DNA of 8,124 bases. Source: Candidatus Gerdarchaeota archaeon. GTDB lineage: Archaea; Asgardarchaeota; Heimdallarchaeia; JABLTI01. Shown here piece by piece: positions 1 to 6,634 of the stretch (its first letter is position 1; every line of letters starts with the position of its first letter). The translations under genes were made by a program, and so were the position numbers. The notes below the pieces were generated by a model. That model was not told the origin of the DNA and did no database searches. It saw only the letters and a program-made list of their open reading frames with translations. The stretch is taken from contig JAEORM010000034.1 of the NCBI GenBank assembly GCA_016840905.1, forward strand, positions 1 through 8,124, written 5' to 3'.

Positions 1-659
1 CTTAAAATTATGGGCGCTATAACATCTAAATCAGAAATTAATTTGTAAACCCATTTTCTAAATTCTAGATAAATCTCATTTTCGGATAATTTCTGTTCAA
101 ATTTCAGTTCAAAGAATTCTTCAAATATTTGTTTGTAATTTAAATTTTTAATAAATAATATATTAATAAAATTATCAAATTGTGTATAATGAATGCCTGA
201 AATATATTCATCTTGAAATATTCGGTGTATAATAGCTTTTATTATAGGATTATCTAAAGTTTTAACTGAAAATATTTCTTTTAACCAAATAATAGTTATT
301 ATATTAAGAATTGCTTCATCTGTGTTTGTAAGATTATTTTCAAAAAAATGAACAATACTTTCTTTCAAAATTAAAAAATAAAAAAAGTAAGTAGTTGATC
401 TTGTTTCTATTTGTTTGATTAACCAATCACCAATTATTATCAATTCTTCATTTCTTTCTATACCTAGGTGAATGCCAAAAATATGTGTTGATGAATTTTC
501 TATTGAGAAATTGCGAATTGGTCTTTTGGCACTTATCTGTAATTGCTGTTCATTATATATAATGGCTTCTTTTAAGAGTGAATTTAATATATTGCATATT
601 TCATTATTATCTGATAGATTCTTAATTGATTCTATTTTTTTCTTTAATTGATCCATCAT
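1..659 (-). CDS. Helical protein of unknown function, 5' part only (C-terminus beyond the left edge)
   Basis: An open frame on the minus strand starts at an ATG ending at 659 and continues without a stop to the left edge, giving 219 codons. Two ATGs are adjacent (659 and 656). I chose 659 because an AAAGGG motif at 670-675 lies about 10 bases upstream of it. The product begins MMDQLKKKIESIKN, is rich in Ile, Leu, Phe, Asn and Lys, and reads as a mostly alpha-helical soluble protein with several Trp and Phe-rich amphipathic segments. I see no signal peptide, no clear transmembrane helix, no metal-binding cluster and no nucleotide-binding motif. I do not recognise the family. It stands alone on this strand, with more than 300 bases of gene-free DNA upstream. 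A helical-repeat fold is possible but is only a guess. That it is coding is fairly secure from the long open frame and natural composition; its function is unknown. Confidence 0.72.
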   Translation of the reverse strand, partial: MMDQLKKKIESIKNLSDNNEICNILNSLLKEAIIYNEQQLQISAKRPIRNFSIENSSTHIFGIHLGIERNEELIIIGDWLIKQIETRSTTYFFYFLILKESIVHFFENNLTNTDEAILNIITIIWLKEIFSVKTLDNPIIKAIIHRIFQDEYISGIHYTQFDNFINILFIKNLNYKQIFEEFFELKFEQKLSENEIYLEFRKWVYKLISDLDVIAPIIL

Positions 660-994
660 AATAATAATTCCCTTTGATTCTAATTTTAATCTTTACATTT
701 TCCTTATAAGATATTCGTATGTATTTTAATTTTACAATTTTTATCTGAATTTAAGCAATTTTTTTGTTTAAATCTGTCGGAACTTTCAGTATTTTAGTAT
801 AACTTTCACCACAATTGAAAATTTTTCCTTTAAACTGATTAAAATATCAAAAAATGAGTTTTAATATACTGTTAATATTCCTAGGAAAAATAAATAGCAT
901 TAAGAAACGAAGTGTGATTCAAAATTATAATTTTTTAAATTAAACCAAAAGGTGCTGTTTAAAAAATAGAAAATTTTTTGCTGAGGTTAAACAA
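660..994. other. Gene-free AT-rich intergenic region between divergent genes
   Basis: No credible ORF is present. The region separates the minus-strand gene starting at 659 from the small plus-strand gene at 995, so it should hold two promoters. Visible elements are a CTTATAAG string at 703-710, about 45 bases upstream of the left gene, and a direct repeat AACTTTCA at 781-788 and 801-808, exactly 20 bases apart, about two helical turns. AT-only inverted repeats occur (for example 961-967 with 973-979) but are expected in sequence this AT-rich. No promoter can be assigned with confidence. Confidence 0.4.
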
Positions 995-1138
995 ATGAAA
1001 AAGATTAATCCAAAGGTTGTAAAAGTTGTAGTGTCAATCCTTACTTTACTTGTAGCAGGTGGAGCTACTTTAGCTCTAAAAGACGGCTTGGGCGATCCTG
1101 GTTCAGGTGATGGGGGAGACGATACAGGTTTAACATGA
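995..1138 (+). CDS. Small 47-residue peptide with hydrophobic segment and Asp/Gly-rich tail
   Basis: A short ORF starts at ATG 995 and ends at TGA 1136-1138. A GAGGT motif at 983-987 sits 7 bases before the start, a good ribosome binding site, and a terminator-like hairpin begins about 30 bases after the stop. The product starts MKKINPKVVK, has a hydrophobic stretch at about residues 8-28, then a polar tail (about 29-47) dominated by Asp and Gly, including DPGSGDGGDD. Two readings are possible: a signal peptide followed by a very short secreted peptide, or a single-helix membrane peptide with an acidic tail outside. The tail resembles a loose Asp/Gly cation-binding sequence, but no defined Ca-binding motif is met. 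It has its own apparent start and terminator and so looks monocistronic. I do not recognise a family. The ribosome site, terminator and amphipathic layout make it more likely real than chance, though its length leaves doubt. Confidence 0.6.
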   Translation: MKKINPKVVKVVVSILTLLVAGGATLALKDGLGDPGSGDGGDDTGLT

Positions 1139-1168
1139 AAAAATTTGAGTTTAAAATTAGTTTGCATT

Positions 1169-1199
1169 AGAGGTGAGTTTAACTTTACCTCTTTTTTTT
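1169..1199 (+). terminator. Hairpin with T-tract after the small peptide gene
   Basis: AGAGGT at 1169-1174 pairs with ACCTCT at 1187-1192. Three further pairs inside (two of them G-T) extend the stem to about 9 bp around a TTTAAC loop. A run of eight T follows at 1192-1199. This is the layout of an intrinsic terminator for the gene ending at 1138. In an archaeon the T-tract alone could serve. Confidence 0.6.
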
Positions 1200-1501
1200 A
1201 TTTTTATATTCTTTAAATACTTTATCAATTTTTGAATCAAGTGCAATTTGAAGTATCAAAACACATAAAGATACAATAAAGAACCTCTGATATTGTACAG
1301 CTGTTTAAATCTTTGGAGAAACTGATTGAAAAAAATAAAGTGCTTTTAAGAATGAAAAAATAATCCTTCTAAGACGTTAAATTCGAAAAATGAGCATTTT
1401 AAAGAAAGGAGTTTTTTTCGTAGTAATTCAAATAAGACTTTTCATCTATTAGTAACTTGACATTTAGAATGCGTCATAATTAAATATAGGAGTATCTAAT
1501 A
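1200..1501. other. Gene-free intergenic region upstream of the receiver gene
   Basis: No convincing ORF is present; a 20-codon frame at about 1391 has no ribosome site. An AAAGGAG-like motif near 1405-1411 has no suitable start codon after it. TTGACA at 1457-1462 followed by TAAATA at 1481-1486 resembles a bacterial promoter, but the implied start of transcription would fall after the AGGAG ribosome site of the next gene, so I do not call it. The promoter of the receiver gene probably lies in this stretch but cannot be placed. Confidence 0.4.
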
Positions 1502-1858
1502 ATGAAAGTCTTACTCGCTGAAGATGATAAGAAAACAAGAACATTGTTTAAAAAAATCTTATTGCAGGAAGGCTTTGAGGTTTTTGAAGCTTCTAACGGT
1601 AAAGAAGCATTAAACTTGTATGAAAGTTTCATACAAAAACCTGACATAATCATTATTGACCAATGTATGCCACAAATGTCAGGTATATCTGTAACCCAAG
1701 AGATACTCCAACGATATTCTAATGAATCAAAAATATTTATGCTGACAAGCGATTCGACTATTAATTTGAATGGATTAGAAGATCGAATTACTTTGAGAAC
1801 AAAACCTGTAAGTCGTAATGACTTTATACAAGAGATTCAAAAAATCGTTCAGACATGA
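1502..1858 (+). CDS. Stand-alone response regulator receiver (CheY-like)
   Basis: This 118-residue protein is a single receiver domain with no output domain. The family's key residues are all present: the acidic pair D8-D9 that binds Mg2+, the phospho-accepting D53 inside IIIIDQCMP, T82 at the end of strand 4, and K101-P102 (RTKPV). The MPxMSG turn after D53 is also typical. It should therefore accept phosphate from a histidine kinase or phosphotransfer protein and act by protein-protein contact in the cytoplasm, as CheY or Spo0F do. An AGGAG site at 1488-1492, 9 bases before the ATG, supports the start. The gene stands alone, with a terminator-like hairpin 55 bases after its stop. No chemotaxis genes are nearby, so its output is unknown. 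The only histidine-kinase-related protein in the window is the kinase-less GAF-DHp protein at 4411-5172; pairing the two is inference. Confidence 0.93.
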   Translation: MKVLLAEDDKKTRTLFKKILLQEGFEVFEASNGKEALNLYESFIQKPDIIIIDQCMPQMSGISVTQEILQRYSNESKIFMLTSDSTINLNGLEDRITLRTKPVSRNDFIQEIQKIVQT

Positions 1859-1913
1859 TTAGGAAATAAAGGATTAATGGCAAAAAACTGTCCAGGAAAA
1901 CGGTTAGGGTTTA

Positions 1914-1962
1914 AGATTAGAAGTATGAACCAAGAGTTCTATTTCTAATCTCAAATTTTTTT
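1914..1962 (+). terminator. Hairpin with T-tract after the receiver gene
   Basis: AGATTAGAA at 1914-1922 pairs perfectly with TTCTAATCT at 1943-1951. Inside, after a short internal loop, GAAC 1927-1930 pairs with GTTC 1936-1939 around a CAAGA loop. Seven T follow at 1956-1962. This looks like an intrinsic terminator for the receiver gene, insulating it from the dehydratase gene downstream. Confidence 0.65.
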
Positions 1963-2090
1963 GTGAATTCTTTAAGACTTAAAAATTCTTTCTGAAGTTT
2001 GATCAAAGACATTTTTATCCAAAAAATTGAAAGGTGTTGATAATACTAGAGATATATATTAAATACAATTGTAAAGTAGGATTGAGAAAA

Positions 2091-2996
2091 ATGACTATTG
2101 ATAGTGTTGAACCTTTTTTACTTAAAGCCAAAAACGAAAATAAAACTTTAGGGCAGGTAATGATTGAACATGAAGCAGAGATACAAGAAACTGAACCTGA
2201 AAAGGTTATTGCTGCAATGAAAAAAATTTGGATTGTTATGGTAGATTCAATTATACGAGGGGTAAAAATTGATCAAAAATCACCAAGTGGCATGAGTGGT
2301 GGGAATGCTAAAAAAATATTAGAACGAGAGAAAAAAGGGAAAACTCTATCAGGAGCACAAATATTGAAGGTTACAGCTAGAGCTATAGGAGTAGGCGAAT
2401 ATAATTCATCTATGGGTACAATTGTAGCAGCTCCTACTGCAGGTTCAGCTGGGGTTGTTCCAGCAGTTGTTTACACAGTAGCTGAAACATGTAAAGCTTC
2501 AGAAGAGGCTATAATACGTGGTTTATTTGCATCTTCACTTATAGGATTAGTTTGTGATGCTATAGCATCAACAAGTGGTTCTGAACATGGATGCCAGGCT
2601 GAAATAGGTGTTTCTGCTGCTATGGCTTCAGCTGCTGCAGTTGAAATAGCTGGAGGAACTGCTCAACAAGCAGTTAATGCAGCAGCATTAACATTAAAAA
2701 ATGCTTTAGGTTTAGCTTGTGATCCAGTTGCAGGTTTGGTTGAAGTACCTTGTATTAAGAGGAATGGTTTTTTTGCTGCTTCAGCAATGATTGCAGCTGA
2801 CTTATCATTAAGTGGGGTAGAAAGTGTAATACCTTTTGATGATGTTGCTTCAGCTATGGATGAAATAGGTCAAATGCTTCCAACAGCAATAAAAGAAACG
2901 TCTGAGGGAGGACTTGCAACAACAAAAACTGGTCGTGGGTATAAGAATTGGCTTAGAAGAACAGGATTAAATCAAATAAGCAATGATGAAGAGTAA
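2091..2996 (+). CDS. sdaAA: L-serine ammonia-lyase (dehydratase), iron-sulfur-dependent, alpha subunit
   Basis: This 301-residue protein matches the alpha subunit of the two-subunit [4Fe-4S] L-serine dehydratase, which converts L-serine to pyruvate and ammonia in the cytoplasm. Family landmarks are clear: SPSGMSGGNA, GKTLSG, MGTIVAAPTAGSAGVVP, GCQAEIG, LACDPVAGLVEVPC and the C-terminal PTAIKETSEGGLA. The three cysteines expected to bind the cluster are present at C168, C210 and C221 in this numbering. I start at ATG 2091, because residues from there align with the start of the Bacillus alpha subunit, which is about the same length. The open frame reaches back to a GTG at 2034, but those 19 extra residues are not family-like and cross an AT-rich TATA-like stretch (2051-2065). 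AGGA at 2078-2081 is a weak ribosome site. The beta subunit gene usually found beside it is absent here and must lie elsewhere, or be missing. Confidence 0.95.
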   Translation: MTIDSVEPFLLKAKNENKTLGQVMIEHEAEIQETEPEKVIAAMKKIWIVMVDSIIRGVKIDQKSPSGMSGGNAKKILEREKKGKTLSGAQILKVTARAIGVGEYNSSMGTIVAAPTAGSAGVVPAVVYTVAETCKASEEAIIRGLFASSLIGLVCDAIASTSGSEHGCQAEIGVSAAMASAAAVEIAGGTAQQAVNAAALTLKNALGLACDPVAGLVEVPCIKRNGFFAASAMIAADLSLSGVESVIPFDDVASAMDEIGQMLPTAIKETSEGGLATTKTGRGYKNWLRRTGLNQISNDEE

Positions 2997-3016
2997 AAAT
3001 TAATTTTTTACTCTTT
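2989..3016. terminator. Shared hairpin between convergent genes, containing both stop codons
   Basis: Positions 2989-2999 pair with 3005-3015 in a perfect 11-bp stem with a 5-base TTAAT loop. The dehydratase stop codon (2994-2996) and the minus-strand gene's stop codon (3008-3010) lie on opposite arms and pair with one another in part. T-rich sequence follows the outer stem only briefly, so strength is uncertain. The position suggests a bidirectional terminator limiting read-through from both sides. Confidence 0.55.
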
Positions 3017-4264
3017 TCTAAATGTTTTACTTATAATATCTAAACTATCAGCCAAATCAAAATACTTTCTTTTGTTTATTTTTTGTATTAATTCAGCGTA
3101 ATAATCATTGACTTTGCTATCACCATATTCGATTTTCTTCAAATATTGATTGATTTCAAATAATATATCAAGAAAATCTTTAGAAACATCCCTGAGATCA
3201 CGGGCAAATTTGGTGATTTCTTTTTGAAAATTAATAATATTTTTGCTATCCTTACTTTGAAGCAATGTTAAAATCATTTGAGCAAAATCAATCATAGCTT
3301 TCTTTTCAGCCATAACTTTTAAGTTAAATCCCTTAAGACCTGAATGAAGTAATTCAATAGCTTTCATTTGGTTATAATCTTCAAAATTGAAGGACTCAAT
3401 AATTTTTGTTGTTTGTTCTTTAATAACATTATTTATTTTGATTTTTCGAAGCTCTTCAATCATCTGACTATTTATTGATTCAATAACTTCATTGTGTTTT
3501 TCAGGTGTTAACGAATTAATTAACAGGGCTAAATATTTGAAAATACAACTTTCAATTCGTTCATTCCAATATAAAATATCAGTAGTTGATATTGCTTCTT
3601 TGTATTCCACTTCTATATTCTTTAGACTGATTTCTAGAAATCCTTCAGAAATAGCTTGGACTAGTTTTATGTTTTTTAATTTATTAGCATACATGGTTGA
3701 AATTCTTAATAAATTCCAAAGAATTTTATAGAAAGCTTTTTCTTGATTTAATTTATCAACAAGAATTTCTGGAGCTAATTGTTCTTTTAATTCAGGTTTT
3801 AATTCAGCTATTTGAAAAACTGATTTAATTATGAAATCTTGAGCATTTTTACCTGCTAATTCTATACCTCTAATTAATCCCAAAATCTCATAAAATGTTA
3901 GTTTATCTCCAGGATCAACATTATTAATAATATCGTATTCGTAATGTTGAAGAGCTTTTTTAATTTCTTTGGATTTCAAATGATCAATAATCAACTCAAA
4001 GCTGTTAATTAATAAATTCGTGAAAATATTAGTTGCACCTTTAAGAAATAGATCGAATTCTGAAATAACATAAGCACTTTTCTTTTTGATTAAACGTCCT
4101 GAAGAGCTAATATCTTTGATTAGAGATAAATCTATGGCAACAGATTCGGAATTTACTAGTTCCAATCTAGCTAATTTTTCAGTATAGATTTTTTTGATAA
4201 TTCCTATTTCTTCATTGGTTTCATTTAGTATAACTGTACCACTATCAGCTTTTTCTTGACTCAT
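3008..4264 (-). CDS. 418-residue protein of unknown function: possible PRC-barrel-like N-terminus plus long helical region
   Basis: I do not recognise this protein. Residues about 10-66 have short beta-like segments, with IGIIKKIYTEKLARLELVNS followed by a region containing AIDLSLIKDI and GRLIKKK. This resembles the spacing of a PRC-barrel-like domain, but weakly. From about residue 68 to the end it is almost all predicted helix, rich in Lys, Glu, Ile and Leu, with no transmembrane segment, no Cys cluster and no nucleotide-binding motif. The C-terminal third (about 340-400) has coiled-coil-like spacing. The start is well supported by GAGGT at 4272-4276, 7 bases before the ATG. It is the last gene of the minus-strand cluster, 146 bases downstream of the GAF-DHp protein, and ends at the shared convergent hairpin. 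By position it may be an adaptor or effector linked to that sensor, but nothing in its sequence proves this. Confidence 0.85.
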   Translation of the reverse strand: MSQEKADSGTVILNETNEEIGIIKKIYTEKLARLELVNSESVAIDLSLIKDISSSGRLIKKKSAYVISEFDLFLKGATNIFTNLLINSFELIIDHLKSKEIKKALQHYEYDIINNVDPGDKLTFYEILGLIRGIELAGKNAQDFIIKSVFQIAELKPELKEQLAPEILVDKLNQEKAFYKILWNLLRISTMYANKLKNIKLVQAISEGFLEISLKNIEVEYKEAISTTDILYWNERIESCIFKYLALLINSLTPEKHNEVIESINSQMIEELRKIKINNVIKEQTTKIIESFNFEDYNQMKAIELLHSGLKGFNLKVMAEKKAMIDFAQMILTLLQSKDSKNIINFQKEITKFARDLRDVSKDFLDILFEINQYLKKIEYGDSKVNDYYAELIQKINKRKYFDLADSLDIISKTFRKE

Positions 4265-4410
4265 TTCAATGACCTCATTGCCTTTGACTATCTCTCTGTA
4301 TTATTTTAGTAATCACTGTAATCAATATTAGTGTAAATTTGAGATAGATTGAATTTCTAATGGAATCCTAAAAAATCTTTCTTTAATTTCCAATTGAGGA
4401 TGTTTTTCTA
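4265..4410 (-). other. 146-base spacer with a direct repeat
   Basis: This gap separates the GAF-DHp gene from the 418-residue protein gene. On the plus strand it holds GTAATCA twice, at 4309-4315 and 4318-4324, a 9-base period, about 45-60 bases upstream of the downstream gene's start. It could be part of a promoter or operator, which would make the last gene separately expressed. A 25-30 codon frame out of phase with the upstream gene also crosses it but has no start or ribosome site. Confidence 0.3.
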
Positions 4411-5172
4411 TTAATTTGTTATTGGTAAACCTAAAACAATCTCAATCTCATCTTCAAATTTATTTTTCATGCTTTTTAGTTCATCCAATTTTTCAATAGC
4501 TGAATTTTTTGCATTAGTTAAAAGTCTCATATACTTCTTTTGTTCTTCTGAAAGTTCTGTTGTAGTAAATAATTCAATAGTAAGTGAAATTGTTTGAATA
4601 TCATTAGCGAAATCATGGCGCATATTTCTAGCTATTTTTCTTAAAATTTGATTATGATTATTTAGTGCTTCAATATATAAATAAGATTTCAAAGTATTAA
4701 CTGTGATATAACCGATAGTTTCTAGTAAAGCTTTTTCGTTTTCTTGAAATACATAATTAGATTTCAAACCAATGCATAAAAATCCTAAAATACGATTTGA
4801 AGTGATAAAAGGTATCACAGCAACTGTATGTATAATATTTGAAGTGAAAAATAGTTTCTGCAATTCTTTTTGTTCAGACCATTTGTTAAATATTTGTAAT
4901 TGTTGTTTTTTGAAGTTACTCTGCAAAAATAACAAATCAATTTTCGAGTCCGAATAAGCTTCTGAATTTACATCAATACCAGATTTCTCTTTCGCTACAA
5001 GTTTTTCAGTAAAATCAAACATATAGAATATTGCTAAATCATAGGGTAATTCTTTTTTGAAGAGGGAAATTGTTTTCTTGTAAATATCTTCAAGGGAATT
5101 AATATCTTGCATGTTTTGAGTAAAATCATAGAGGATTTTAGCTGCATCAATTTTACTACCGTTGATTAGCAT
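4411..5172 (-). CDS. GAF domain joined to a histidine-kinase dimerisation/phosphoacceptor (DHp) domain, lacking the ATPase domain
   Basis: The 253-residue product has an N-terminal GAF-like domain (about 10-165), ending with the characteristic strand IPFITSNRILGFLCIGL and then ENEKALLETIG, a likely cytoplasmic small-molecule or redox sensor. A linker helix leads into a DHp hairpin: RKIARNMRHDFANDIQTI, with phospho-accepting H186, D187 and N190, then a second helix to about residue 238. A kinase would next have a HATPase_c domain of more than 100 residues, but the protein stops 15 residues later and only 146 bases separate it from the next gene. It therefore cannot phosphorylate itself alone. 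It may be a phosphotransfer protein, a partner of a separate ATPase subunit, or a decayed kinase. AAAGGTGA at 5177-5184, about 4 bases before the ATG, is a strong ribosome site. It lies 45 bases after the MFS gene, consistent with an operon. Confidence 0.88.
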   Translation of the reverse strand: MLINGSKIDAAKILYDFTQNMQDINSLEDIYKKTISLFKKELPYDLAIFYMFDFTEKLVAKEKSGIDVNSEAYSDSKIDLLFLQSNFKKQQLQIFNKWSEQKELQKLFFTSNIIHTVAVIPFITSNRILGFLCIGLKSNYVFQENEKALLETIGYITVNTLKSYLYIEALNNHNQILRKIARNMRHDFANDIQTISLTIELFTTTELSEEQKKYMRLLTNAKNSAIEKLDELKSMKNKFEDEIEIVLGLPITN

Positions 5173-5188
5173 ACTCTCACCTTTTGAA

Positions 5189-5216
5189 TTTTATATATAT
5201 ATCAGCAATATTTTTT
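5189..5216 (-). promoter_or_regulatory. Possible promoter before the GAF-DHp gene
   Basis: On the minus strand an alternating TA string (5193-5202) lies just upstream of the ribosome site, preceded by TGACA next to the MFS stop codon at about the distance of a bacterial -35/-10 pair. An archaeal TATA box here would give a leaderless transcript, which conflicts with the good ribosome site. The element may let the sensor gene be transcribed separately from the transporter gene, but AT-rich background makes chance likely. Confidence 0.25.
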
Positions 5217-5217
5217 G

Positions 5218-6564
5218 TCATAAATTTTCCTCTTTAGATATATTATTTCCTATTTGAGCATTGTTTGAAAATTGTGCTTCTATTTCTCTTGGTTTAACGA
5301 AAATAAACATTAAAATTATACTCAACAAGAAGAATCCCATAGAAGCTAATCCACAATAGAAATAACTAGTAGTTTGTTCATATATTACTCTTACAACAAT
5401 CGCAACAGCCAAAGCTTGGCTAACTTGACCAAAAGCATTATTGATTGATACAGCAGTTCCTCGAGATTGGGGCATAACCTCTGCAACAAAAGCATTATAT
5501 GATCCCATAGGAATACCGCCAAAGAAATTCAGTAAAATGAAACCAAACATAGCTAATTCTACGGTTTTTGCTATTAAGGGGAATATAGCTATCCATATGC
5601 CTGTTAATAACGTGCCAATAAGAATGATTGCCCTTTTAGCCTGTTTTTTATCCGCTAACCAGCTAAAAAACGAGTTACTTATTAAAGCAGCTATTCCAGA
5701 ACCCATTAAAACGATACCTGATTTATTGGTAGGTAACTCAAAGTCATTATAAAGCCAAGTAGAAAGTATTTGAGTCATTGCAAATAAACCTCCACGTTGA
5801 AACAGAGTAATGAAAAACGTACCGATAGCGAATTTATTTTTCAAAACTAGCTGTATTCTTTGCATATAGCTGAGGTTTTCATCATTTCTTTGAGTATCTG
5901 ATTGAGTACTAATTACATTCTGTTTTGCATTCCTGTATTTTGGTATAATAAATATTAATAATAATGCTACACCTCCTCCTATAATTCCCATAATACCTAT
6001 TGCCCAACGCCAACTAAGTATAACCGCAATATAGGAATTAATAGGAACGATAACAATAGTTGCTACATAAAATGACGACATAATAATGCCTATTGCTGTC
6101 GATTTTCTTTCTTTTGGGAAATATTCACCAGCAAAAGCAATTGTAGCTGGACCAAAAAAGGCTGCACCTAGTCCTGCAATTCCTTGAGCTAATCCCATAA
6201 CCCAAAATTGAGATGTAAATGAAGAAATGGCTGTTCCCAAAACAAAGATAAACATCCCTGTATAAAGAATAATTTTGTAACCAATACGTTCTGTAATCGG
6301 TCCAACAAAAAGAGAAAAGAAAGCAGCAGTCATATTATAAATGGTAAAAATTACTGCTAAACGTGATTCTGTCATAAGAAAATTTGATGAAATATCTGGA
6401 ACGATATCAGGTAACAATACTCCTAAAATAGTTACCGTTGCCCTCATGGTGAACATTACTAAGAATAAAACTGCTAAAACAAGGTACATCTGAAGAAAAT
6501 CTTTCCATTTATTCTGTTTAACATTTTGATTAGAAATATCAGTATCAATGGTAGATTTCTTCAT
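5218..6564 (-). CDS. Major facilitator superfamily transporter, 12 membrane helices
   Basis: A 448-residue integral membrane transporter with the MFS pattern of two six-helix halves. The loop between helices 2 and 3 carries the family motif A as GPITERIGYKIIL (about 88-100), with a weaker counterpart SWLADKKQAKRAIIL in the second half (about 301-315). EYFPKERKSTAIGI, the LSWRWAIG turn and MPQSRGTAVSINNAFGQVSQ are also typical. A charged central loop (about 208-245) separates the halves. The substrate cannot be told from sequence. The frame extends upstream to an ATG at 6708, but those 48 residues are not hydrophobic-helix-like and would overlap the preceding gene by 74 bases. I start at ATG 6564, with GTGGGGT about 9 bases upstream, which gives the usual short cytoplasmic N-terminus. 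It is followed 45 bases later by the sensor gene, suggesting the sensor reports on the transported compound (inference). Confidence 0.9.
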   Translation of the reverse strand: MKKSTIDTDISNQNVKQNKWKDFLQMYLVLAVLFLVMFTMRATVTILGVLLPDIVPDISSNFLMTESRLAVIFTIYNMTAAFFSLFVGPITERIGYKIILYTGMFIFVLGTAISSFTSQFWVMGLAQGIAGLGAAFFGPATIAFAGEYFPKERKSTAIGIIMSSFYVATIVIVPINSYIAVILSWRWAIGIMGIIGGGVALLLIFIIPKYRNAKQNVISTQSDTQRNDENLSYMQRIQLVLKNKFAIGTFFITLFQRGGLFAMTQILSTWLYNDFELPTNKSGIVLMGSGIAALISNSFFSWLADKKQAKRAIILIGTLLTGIWIAIFPLIAKTVELAMFGFILLNFFGGIPMGSYNAFVAEVMPQSRGTAVSINNAFGQVSQALAVAIVVRVIYEQTTSYFYCGLASMGFFLLSIILMFIFVKPREIEAQFSNNAQIGNNISKEENL

Positions 6565-6634
6565 AGCGCTTATAACCCCACTAATTTTATAATACTTCCT
6601 AGAAGGATAAAAAAAGAATACTTCTGATATTGAG

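Noticed and set aside
940..1167. 75-residue minus-strand frame
   Set aside because: It overlaps the better-supported plus-strand 47-residue gene; its product has Pro-rich and Phe-rich runs typical of an antisense shadow and no ribosome site was evident.
1391..1453. 20-codon frame upstream of the receiver
   Set aside because: No ribosome site and no sequence character beyond what chance allows.
1457..1486. TTGACA ... TAAATA bacterial-type promoter before the receiver gene
   Set aside because: The predicted transcript would begin after the AGGAG ribosome site, so the match is probably chance in AT-rich DNA.
2034..2090. GTG-initiated extension of the serine dehydratase
   Set aside because: The 19 added residues are not family-like and the stretch looks like promoter sequence.
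3492..3731. 79-residue plus-strand frame
   Set aside because: Lies wholly inside the 418-residue minus-strand gene and reads as its antisense shadow.
4320..4420. Short out-of-frame continuation after the GAF-DHp stop codon, considered as a frameshifted kinase tail
   Set aside because: Only about 30 codons, with no N-box, G-box or other ATPase-domain residues; too short to be the missing domain.
4772..4957. 61-residue plus-strand frame
   Set aside because: Inside the GAF-DHp gene on the opposite strand; no family-like features.
5441..5752. 103-residue plus-strand frame
   Set aside because: Antisense to the MFS transporter, whose motifs are clear.
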